Shown here: positions 6,723 through 12,079 of the stretch, in pieces
Layout: every line of letters starts with the position of its first letter
Numbering within the stretch: position 1 is the stretch's first letter
Assembly: GCA_034211115.1 (NCBI GenBank)
Contig: JAXHTH010000105.1
Location: 1-12,079 of the forward strand
Source: JAXHTH01 sp034211115
GTDB taxonomy: Bacteria > Planctomycetota > Phycisphaerae > Phycisphaerales > SM1A02
Length of the DNA stretch: 12,079 bases
Reading direction: 5' to 3'
The notes under the pieces: model-generated
The model's input: the letters and a program-made list of their open reading frames with translations, nothing else
Database searches by the model: none
Told to the model about the DNA's origin: nothing
Program-made: the position numbers and the translations under genes

Positions 6723-8003
6723 ATGGACGCCGGATCGAAATCGGAGAGATCGACACGCGGCGCAGCGCGGGAACCGGACGCCGAGGTCATCGCAGGGCCG
6801 GCCGACGGGCTTCCGCCCGAGGCGCCGCTGGCGCGGGTCACCGGCCGCCGCGAGCCGCCGGCCTGGCTGAACGGCATCTTCGCCGGTCTCTGCCTGTACC
6901 TGTTTCTCAGCGCCATCAATGTCATGGGAGCCGGGCTGAAAACGCTCGGGCAGAGCACGGACTGGCTGGAGAATCTGCTCGCCCAGGCGCACAACCCGTT
7001 CGTGGCCCTGATGGGCTCGGTGCTGATCACGGCGATTGTGCAGAGTTCCTCGTTCACCACGTCGCTGATCATCACGCTCGTCGCCGCGGGACAGATGTCG
7101 ATGGAGGATGCCGTCTTCGCGGTCATGGGCGCCAACATCGGCACCAGCGTGACGAACACGATGGTCTCCTTGGGCAGCATGCGCATCCGCCGGCAGTTTC
7201 GGCGGGCGTTCACCGCCGCCATCCTCCACGACATCTTCAACTGGCTGACCGTGGTCGTGCTTTTTCCGATGGAGTGGATCACGAAGGCCCTAAGCAGCGA
7301 CGGCTACGGACTGCTCACGCGGTTCTCGATGTGGGTCGCCCAACTCCTGGGGCTGGGCGAGATGGAGCGGCCCCACAGCCCCATCAAGGTGATCACCCAG
7401 CCGATTGTCAGGCTCGTCACCCGTCTGGCGGAAGCGATCACCGGTCACGAAACGGGCCAGGCGAGCGTGATCGCCGCGCTCGGGCTTCTGCTGCTGTTCC
7501 TTTCGCTGGCGTTCATGGTCAGAAACCTGAAGGGCGCCCTGCTGCGGCGCATCGAGAATCTCTTCCGGAGGGTCTTCTTCCGCAACGACGTGACCGCCTA
7601 CATCATCGGCGCCCTGACCACGGTGTTCGTGCAGTCCAGCTCGGTGACCACCAGCCTCATCGTTCCCCTCGCGGGGGCCGGGGCGGTCAAGATCAAGCGG
7701 GTGTTCCCCTACACGCTGGGCGCGAATCTCGGCACGACGTTCACGGGTGTGATCGCGGCCGCAGCCAATCCGGTGGCCGGCGCGGTGACGGTGGCGGCGG
7801 CCCACGTGACGTTCAACCTGATCGGTTCGATGTTCTGGTACCCCTTCCGTCGCGTACCGATCCGCATCTCGCGGTGGTACGCGCGTCTGGCGGCCGACTC
7901 GAAGCGTTATGCATTCTTCTTCCTCTTCGGTGTCTTCTTCGTCCTGCCCGTGGTGGGGGTGGCGGTGACCGAGCTTCTGATCTACGCGTTCGGCGGTCCC
8001 TGA
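6723..8003 (+). CDS. Na+/phosphate cotransporter (NptA / PF02690 type)
   Basis: The 426-residue inner-membrane protein imports phosphate coupled to sodium. It has the family's two inverted repeats, each with a QSSS motif: TAIVQSSSFTTSLI (103-116) and TVFVQSSSVTTSLI (300-313). Each is followed by a glycine-rich segment, GANIGTSVTNT (137-147) and GANLGTTFTG (333-342). Hydrophobic segments lie near 49-70, 95-122, 165-182, 248-266, 292-320, 343-375 and 397-423. The first 45 residues are hydrophilic and probably cytoplasmic. The frame is open far upstream, but only as an antisense shadow of galK. I chose the ATG at 6723, which has GGGAA 6 nt upstream and starts a normal-length protein. Some relatives, such as E. 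coli YjbB, carry a C-terminal PhoU domain; here that domain is the next gene, 12 bp away. Confidence 0.94.
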   Translation: MDAGSKSERSTRGAAREPDAEVIAGPADGLPPEAPLARVTGRREPPAWLNGIFAGLCLYLFLSAINVMGAGLKTLGQSTDWLENLLAQAHNPFVALMGSVLITAIVQSSSFTTSLIITLVAAGQMSMEDAVFAVMGANIGTSVTNTMVSLGSMRIRRQFRRAFTAAILHDIFNWLTVVVLFPMEWITKALSSDGYGLLTRFSMWVAQLLGLGEMERPHSPIKVITQPIVRLVTRLAEAITGHETGQASVIAALGLLLLFLSLAFMVRNLKGALLRRIENLFRRVFFRNDVTAYIIGALTTVFVQSSSVTTSLIVPLAGAGAVKIKRVFPYTLGANLGTTFTGVIAAAANPVAGAVTVAAAHVTFNLIGSMFWYPFRRVPIRISRWYARLAADSKRYAFFFLFGVFFVLPVVGVAVTELLIYAFGGP

Positions 8004-8015
8004 GAGGGCTCATTC

Positions 8016-8678
8016 ATGTTCAGGCAACTGTTCTCGGCTTTGAAGAGCGGCGACGTGCTGGATCGGGCTTTCTCCGAGTTCTCGGAGATGCTCGATCACG
8101 CCGAGTGGATGTTCATCCGCGCCAACGAGGTGCTCAACCACAAGGTGCCGCCCGAGGAGGTTCGCGACTCGATCTACGATCGGGACAAGGGCATCAACGA
8201 CCTGCTGAAGGGTATCCGGCGGAAGATCGTCCGCCACCTGACGATCAGCCCGGGCGGCGACGCGCCCGCGTGCCTGGCCCTGATGAGCGTGGCCAAGGAC
8301 GCGGAGCGTATCGGCGATTACTGCAAGAACGTCTTCGAGGTCGGCCGGTTCTACACCGAGGAGTTCCGCGTCGAGCGCTATCACGAGCCGCTGGAGGAGG
8401 TTCGCAACGACGTGGAGCGCCTGTTCACCGCCGTGCGCGGGGCATGGGGCGAATCGGACCACAAGGCGGCCAAGCAGGCGATCAAAGCGGCCGACGAGAT
8501 CCGCCGCCGGTGCGATGAGATCATCTCCCGGCTGCTGGGGGATCAGGCGAGCATTCAGACGCACGAAGCAGTGGCCTATTCCCTGCTGGCACGGCATTAC
8601 AAGCGGGTCGCGGCCCACCTGGCCAACATCTCGACCGCGGTGACGGGGCGGATCGAGGACCTGGACTTTCGTCGCTGA
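8016..8678 (+). CDS. PhoU-domain protein, partner of the phosphate cotransporter
   Basis: The 220-residue all-helical protein has two PhoU repeats. The first contains SVAKDAERIGDYCKNVFE (91-108), matching the family's metal-binding E/D-rich helix. The second contains LLARHYKRVAAHLANIS (190-206). PhoU proteins bind metal clusters at the membrane and restrain phosphate uptake or signal phosphate status; the Pst-linked ones act with PhoR. No pstSCAB or phoRB genes are in the window, so the likely partner is the cotransporter immediately upstream. Its stop is 12 bp before this ATG, and GAGAGGG overlapping that stop supplies the ribosome binding site. The two genes are almost certainly one operon. 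I leave out the symbol phoU because the operon is not the pst one. Confidence 0.93.
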   Translation: MFRQLFSALKSGDVLDRAFSEFSEMLDHAEWMFIRANEVLNHKVPPEEVRDSIYDRDKGINDLLKGIRRKIVRHLTISPGGDAPACLALMSVAKDAERIGDYCKNVFEVGRFYTEEFRVERYHEPLEEVRNDVERLFTAVRGAWGESDHKAAKQAIKAADEIRRRCDEIISRLLGDQASIQTHEAVAYSLLARHYKRVAAHLANISTAVTGRIEDLDFRR

Positions 8679-8700
8679 GCCGACTCCGCTCGCCGCGACG

Positions 8701-8716
8701 TCCCCGGTCCCGGGGA
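8701..8716. repeat. 16-bp inverted repeat abutting the mgtE -10 element
   Basis: TCCCCGG-TC-CCGGGGA has perfect 7-bp arms around a 2-bp centre. It ends one base before GATACACT (8717-8724), in the space where RNA polymerase would sit. It could be an operator for mgtE. As RNA it could form a hairpin after phoU, but with no T-tract following. Confidence 0.45.
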
Positions 8717-8724
8717 GATACACT
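8717..8724 (+). promoter_or_regulatory. Putative leaderless mgtE promoter (-10)
   Basis: GATACACT ends exactly 7 nt before the mgtE ATG. It is the same eight-base element with the same spacing as before the leuS leader ORF. Transcription would start at or near the A of ATG. No -35 is recognisable and no Shine-Dalgarno sequence is present. Confidence 0.5.
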
Positions 8725-8731
8725 CCCTGCG

Positions 8732-10225
8732 ATGGCCGGACCGCAGGACAATCCGCTTCGACCCGGCGACGAGCCGCCGCCGCCGGCCGACCCGGCGTCG
8801 TCCGAGGGCGAGGTGACGGGCGTCGACGATGTCCGCGAGCGATCGCCGGAGGATGAGCGCGTCGCGCGACTGCTGGCGCAGACGATCGACGTGCCCGTGC
8901 TCGCCGAGGCGGTCGAGCTGCAGGAGGCGGCGGACGCGGCGGACACGCTCGAGGACCTCGAGGAGGAGGAGGCGGCGGGGGTCCTCGAGTTGATGGACGA
9001 GGAGGTCGCCGCCCAGGCCCTGGCCGAGATGGAGGGCCCCCTGGCGGCGATGGTCCTTGAGGATCTGCTGGAGGAAGACAACGCCGAACTCGCCGGACGG
9101 CTGCTCGATCTGATGGCGCCCGACGACGCGGCGGACCTGCTCCAGACGATCGACAAGGAGAGCCAGGAGGAGGTGTACAAGGCGATGCCGGCCCTGGAGG
9201 CGGTCAAGCTGCGCCGCCTCGCCGGGTACGCCGAGGACACCGCCGCCGGCCTCATGACCACCGAGTTCGTCGTCCTGCGCGACGACATGACGGTGAGCGA
9301 CGCGACGGCCACGATCCGCGCCAGCCGAATCCCCGAGGAAGTCCACCATCTGCCCGTCGTCGATGAGGGCGGGCGTCTGACCGGCATCGTCGGCCTGCGG
9401 GCGCTGCTGCTCAGCTCGGCCGACCGGCGCATCGCCGACCTGATGATGCGCGACATCAAGGCGGTCCGGGCCGACCTCGACCGCGAGGCCGTCGCGATGG
9501 AGTTCGACCGCTACGACTACTTCATGATGCCGGTCATCGACCGGGCCGATCGGCTGCTGGGGATCGTCACCGTCGATGACGTGATCGACATCATCCGCCA
9601 GGAGCAGACGGAGGACGTGCAGAAGACGGTCGGGGCCGGCGGTGAGGAGGCGGTGTACTCGCGGCTGATCGAGAAGTTCAGGGGCCGCTTCCCCTGGCTG
9701 GCGATCAGCCTCGTCCTCACCTGCGTGGCGGCGATCGTGGTCATCTTCGCCGAGGACATGATCCGCCGGCAGCCGATCCTGGCGTTCCTGATGCCGGTGA
9801 TCGCGGCCCTGGTGGGCAACGCCGGTCACCAGGCGCTGGCGGTGACCCTGCGGGGACTGGTGCTCGACGAGGTTCGCCCCGAGCGGGTGACGCCACTCGT
9901 GCTCCGCGAGGCGATGGTGGGGCTGATCCAGGGCTGCCTGCTGGGCCTGCTGATGTTCTTCTTCGTCTGGTTCCTGGGCCTGTTCACGGCCGGGGCGACC
10001 TGGCAGGTGGCCCTGGTGGCGGCGATCGCCCTGGCGGTGGCGATGGGGGTGGGCACCCTCGCCGGCTCCGGCATCCCGCTGCTCATGCGCAGCCTCGGGC
10101 GTGATCCGGCCCAGAGCTCGGCGATCCTGCTCATCTTCATCACCGACCTTCTCGCCTTCAGCACCCTGCTGGGATTGACGCATCTGTCCGCGTTCTGGCT
10201 GCTGTCTCCGTCCGGCGCGATATAG
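8732..10225 (+). CDS. mgtE: Magnesium transporter MgtE
   Basis: This 497-residue inner-membrane Mg2+ channel has the standard order. Residues 60-165 form the acidic helical-repeat N domain that senses Mg2+. Residues 175-290 hold two CBS domains, with VHHLPVVDEGGRLTGIVGL and FMMPVIDRADRLLGIVTVDDV. Residues 320-490 form the five-helix pore domain. The pore motif, usually GNxGNQ, reads GNAGHQ (362-367). The pore aspartate in ITDLLAF (Asp471) is present. The first 50 residues are a proline- and acid-rich extension that looks disordered. Only 53 bp separate phoU from this gene, and the apparent transcription start is at the ATG, so there is no room for a Mg2+-sensing riboswitch. Control may instead act through the palindrome next to the -10 or through the protein's own Mg2+ gating. 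Confidence 0.97.
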   Translation: MAGPQDNPLRPGDEPPPPADPASSEGEVTGVDDVRERSPEDERVARLLAQTIDVPVLAEAVELQEAADAADTLEDLEEEEAAGVLELMDEEVAAQALAEMEGPLAAMVLEDLLEEDNAELAGRLLDLMAPDDAADLLQTIDKESQEEVYKAMPALEAVKLRRLAGYAEDTAAGLMTTEFVVLRDDMTVSDATATIRASRIPEEVHHLPVVDEGGRLTGIVGLRALLLSSADRRIADLMMRDIKAVRADLDREAVAMEFDRYDYFMMPVIDRADRLLGIVTVDDVIDIIRQEQTEDVQKTVGAGGEEAVYSRLIEKFRGRFPWLAISLVLTCVAAIVVIFAEDMIRRQPILAFLMPVIAALVGNAGHQALAVTLRGLVLDEVRPERVTPLVLREAMVGLIQGCLLGLLMFFFVWFLGLFTAGATWQVALVAAIALAVAMGVGTLAGSGIPLLMRSLGRDPAQSSAILLIFITDLLAFSTLLGLTHLSAFWLLSPSGAI

Positions 10226-10240
10226 TCCTGAAGCTGGGAG
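10221..10240 (+). promoter_or_regulatory. hpt -10 element over the mgtE stop, and ribosome binding site
   Basis: TATAGT (10221-10226) is a near-consensus -10, and its TAG (10223-10225) is the mgtE stop codon. GGGAG (10236-10240) follows, 7 nt before the hpt ATG. No good -35 is seen. hpt could be read through from mgtE, from this site, or both. Confidence 0.4.
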
Positions 10241-10247
10241 ACGTCTC

Positions 10248-10847
10248 ATGCCGAACTCTGCGCCGACCTCAACCGGCACGTCGAATCACGCGGGCCGGGA
10301 CATCGACCGGATTCTGATCGATCGCGAACGGATCGCCCGCCGGGTGGAGGAGATGGCGGTCCAGATCCGAAGCGACCTGGAGGATCTCAGCGACGAGTTC
10401 GAGATCATCCTCGTCCCCATCCTCACCGGGTCGATCATCTTCCTCGCCGACCTCATCCGGCAGTTGCCGCAGAAGATCCGAATCAGCGTGGTCACCGTCA
10501 GCAGCTATCCGGGTCAGCGGACGACCACCACGGGCGCGCCGATCGTCAGTGACCTGCCCGGGGACCTGGAGAACCGGCACGTGCTCATCGTGGATGACAT
10601 CCTCGACTCGGGCACGACCATCCGGCGGATCCGCGGGGAGATCGAGCACCGCGCCCCGCGCACGCTCCGCGCCTGCGTGCTCCTGCGCAAGAACGTCCCC
10701 TCGGCGCTGGAAACGCCCTGCGAATACATCGGCTTCGAGATCCCCGATGAGTTCGTGGTGGGGTACGGGCTGGACTACAACGGCTACTACCGCAATCTGC
10801 CGGACATCGGCGTGCTGAAGAAGGAAGCGCTGCATCGTGAGCAGTGA
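10248..10847 (+). CDS. hpt: Hypoxanthine phosphoribosyltransferase
   Basis: This 199-residue cytoplasmic purine-salvage enzyme makes IMP (and usually GMP) from the base and PRPP. The PRPP-binding loop is HVLIVDDILDSGTT (111-124), with Asp120 as the catalytic base. The purine-binding region is YIGFEIPDEFVVGYGLDYN (160-178), followed by RNLPDIGVL. A basic RK pair (147-148) matches the lysine that contacts the purine in other family members. Loop I reads LTGS (59-62), where many family members have LKGS or LRGS. The first 18 residues are an unconserved extension. The ATG is 22 bp after mgtE with a GGGAG site. Its end overlaps the next gene by 11 bp, so the two are likely cotranscribed. Confidence 0.95.
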   Translation: MPNSAPTSTGTSNHAGRDIDRILIDRERIARRVEEMAVQIRSDLEDLSDEFEIILVPILTGSIIFLADLIRQLPQKIRISVVTVSSYPGQRTTTTGAPIVSDLPGDLENRHVLIVDDILDSGTTIRRIRGEIEHRAPRTLRACVLLRKNVPSALETPCEYIGFEIPDEFVVGYGLDYNGYYRNLPDIGVLKKEALHREQ

Positions 10848-11457
10848 GCGGACGGGCGACAGGTCGCGCGCGGCCGGCGCGCCGTCGCCGGTCGCGGGGC
10901 GGGCGCTGAACGCCTCCGACGCGCCGGGGGTGGAGGCGTTGCCGCCCGCGCGGGCCGCGGCGCTGCTCCCGGCCGACCTCCTGCGCGACGATGAGATCAT
11001 CATCCTGCTTATCCGCCCCAGCCTCCTGTTCATCCCCCTCTCGTGCCTGACGAGCCTGGTGGTCATCGCGTGCATCGCCTTCTTCCTGGCCTATCTCGCC
11101 CGCTGGCGGCCGTCCGTGGGCTGGTCGGACACCCACGCCTTCGCCCTCGGTCTGGGCCTGGCGGGGCTGCGCCTGAGCTGGCAGGCCCTGGAGTGGTACT
11201 GCCAGGTCTACGTGCTCACGGATCGGCGGATCATCCGGCGCATGGGCGTCATCCGTGTGGCCGTCTTCCAGACCCAGCTCAGGAACATCCAGCACACGAG
11301 TGTGTTCACCCGGCTGCGCGAACGCCTCTTCGGCCTGGGGACGATCGGCTTCGCCACCTCCGGCAGCGACGTGTTCGAGGCGTTCTGGCTGATGATCCGT
11401 CAGCCGTTCGCGGTGCATCGAACCGTCGTCGAGGCGATCGAGCGCTATCGATCGTGA
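10837..11457 (+). CDS. Bacterial PH-domain (bPH2 / YdbS-like) membrane protein
   Basis: The 206-residue protein begins with about 45 hydrophilic, Ala/Pro-rich residues. Two membrane segments follow (about 62-88 and 100-118), then a C-terminal bacterial PH-like domain. That domain shows the pattern VYVLTDRRIIRRMGVIRV (124-141), the QLRNIQHTSV turn (147-156) and FGLGTIGFATSG (165-176). Such proteins are anchored in the inner membrane with the PH domain facing the cytoplasm; their functions are mostly unknown. The start is a GTG at 10837 that overlaps the hpt stop by 11 bp, with AAGGAAG about 10 nt upstream. A start further inside the hydrophilic N-terminus is possible. The family call rests on the residue pattern alone. 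Confidence 0.86.
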   Translation: MSSERTGDRSRAAGAPSPVAGRALNASDAPGVEALPPARAAALLPADLLRDDEIIILLIRPSLLFIPLSCLTSLVVIACIAFFLAYLARWRPSVGWSDTHAFALGLGLAGLRLSWQALEWYCQVYVLTDRRIIRRMGVIRVAVFQTQLRNIQHTSVFTRLRERLFGLGTIGFATSGSDVFEAFWLMIRQPFAVHRTVVEAIERYRS

Positions 11458-11482
11458 GCGGGTCGGATCACGGCTCCCGCTC
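11456..11482. terminator. Inverted repeat spanning two convergent stop codons
   Basis: GAGCGGG (11456-11462) and CCCGCTC (11476-11482) form a perfect 7-bp stem with a 13-nt loop. A second inverted repeat, CGTGA (11453-11457) with TCACG (11468-11472), overlaps it. The genes on either side end at 11457 (plus) and 11468 (minus). A hairpin here could end transcription in both directions, but neither side has a T-tract. Confidence 0.3.
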
Positions 11483-12064
11483 GGCCCGCGCGTTGAGGAA
11501 GCTGATGATCGAGCTGCGGCCGGTGACGGTGATGGCGTCGGGATGATTGCGCAGCTCGATGATGGTGCGGCCGTCGTGGACGCTCACGGTGGCGATGTGA
11601 TGGGGGGTCGAGCCGAGGACGATGCGCTGCGTCGGCCCGCCGTCATCGAGCACGCACAACGATCGGCTCGCCCCGACCTCGACCGCGGCGGCGTTGCTCA
11701 TCGACATCGCGACGACGACGACGGCGAGGGCGAAGAACGCCGCGCTGCTCGAGATCGCCCGCAGCCAGACCGGCACGGGCAGCCGCATCGCGAGGACGAC
11801 CCAGAGGGCGGCGGTGATGACCGCGAGGACGTCGAGCCCGGCGATGATCTGGAGGTCCGCGTGCCAGGCGGCCGCCTCGATCGGCTGCACGGGAACGGGC
11901 CGCAGGGAGGCGGCGCGGAGGGGCGAGCCGGCCCACGCGATGAGCAACGCCGCGCTCACCATCGTCGCCGCCGCCCCCGTCGACGCGATCCCCGCCGCGA
12001 GTCTGGCCGCGGCCCGGCCGCTCACACCCGGCGGGCCACGTCCGAAGGAGTCGTTCGTGATCAT
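11468..12064 (-). CDS. Hypothetical membrane protein with three predicted membrane helices
   Basis: I do not recognise this protein. Taken from the ATG at 12064 it is 198 residues. A short hydrophilic N-terminus is followed by membrane segments at about 21-45, 72-93 and 103-125, then a C-terminal soluble part of about 70 residues with beta-strand-like patterns such as TQRIVLGSTPHHIATVSV and GRTIIELRNHPDAITVTG. With three helices, the C-terminal part should lie on the opposite side of the membrane from the N-terminus. Codon third positions are mostly G or C, as in neighbouring genes, which supports it being real. It converges with the PH-domain gene with a 10-bp gap. No stop codon occurs in frame between 12064 and the window end, so the true start may lie further upstream. 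Confidence 0.72.
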   Translation of the reverse strand: MITNDSFGRGPPGVSGRAAARLAAGIASTGAAATMVSAALLIAWAGSPLRAASLRPVPVQPIEAAAWHADLQIIAGLDVLAVITAALWVVLAMRLPVPVWLRAISSSAAFFALAVVVVAMSMSNAAAVEVGASRSLCVLDDGGPTQRIVLGSTPHHIATVSVHDGRTIIELRNHPDAITVTGRSSIISFLNARAEREP

Positions 12065-12079
12065 CGCGTCGACGGGGGC

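Noticed and set aside
6576..7229. N-terminal extension of the galK frame overlapping the transporter gene
   Set aside because: It is antisense to the conserved transporter, and galactokinase begins shortly before GRVNLIGEHTDYN. The GTG at 6575 gives a normal length.
8679..8731. M-box (Mg2+) riboswitch before mgtE
   Set aside because: The intergenic space is only 53 bp and the apparent transcription start is at the ATG.
8597..10279. A 560-codon minus-strand frame opposite mgtE
   Set aside because: It is rich in His, Asp, Arg and Gln, as is typical of an antisense reading of a GC-rich gene, with no domain.

Overview
The window is GC-rich bacterial chromosome with tightly packed, ordinary-looking housekeeping and transport genes. 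I see no insertion sequence, phage, CRISPR array, tRNA or rRNA. The gene families, the very high GC, the leucyl-tRNA synthetase with a long insertion before its NWCP motif, and the style of the FolC and LOG proteins suggest a planctomycete, perhaps of the class Phycisphaerae. That assignment is an inference from the look of the proteins; no ribosomal RNA is present to settle it.

Layout. 1-2026 (minus) is the N-terminal 675 codons of leucyl-tRNA synthetase, cut by the window edge. Upstream of it, 2080-2240 holds a possible leader region: a promoter, a 21-codon leucine-containing ORF and a terminator-like hairpin with an alternative pairing partner. 2268-3686 (minus) is folC. A 193-bp divergent intergenic region with a strong GC hairpin separates it from a LOG-family protein (3880-4680, plus). 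4874-5140 (minus) is a small unrecognised protein, and 5364-6575 (minus) is galactokinase. Diverging from galK is a plus-strand series: a Na+/phosphate cotransporter (6723-8003), a PhoU protein (8016-8678), the magnesium transporter MgtE (8732-10225), hypoxanthine phosphoribosyltransferase (10248-10847) and a bacterial PH-domain membrane protein (10837-11457). A minus-strand gene for an unknown membrane protein (11468-12064) converges on the last of these.

How the genes fit together. The transporter and PhoU are 12 bp apart and form the two halves of a phosphate-uptake module that is fused in some other bacteria. MgtE follows with its own apparent promoter, so phosphate and magnesium import lie side by side. 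hpt and the PH-domain gene overlap and are probably co-transcribed. LeuS, FolC, Hpt and GalK are core metabolism and do not point to a single pathway.

The most interesting signals are regulatory. First, the leuS leader has the parts of a classical ribosome-mediated attenuator. Second, several start codons lie 7-9 nt after a -10-like GATACACT or GCTACACT element, which predicts leaderless transcripts. Third, perfect palindromes lie directly before the phosphate and magnesium transporter genes.
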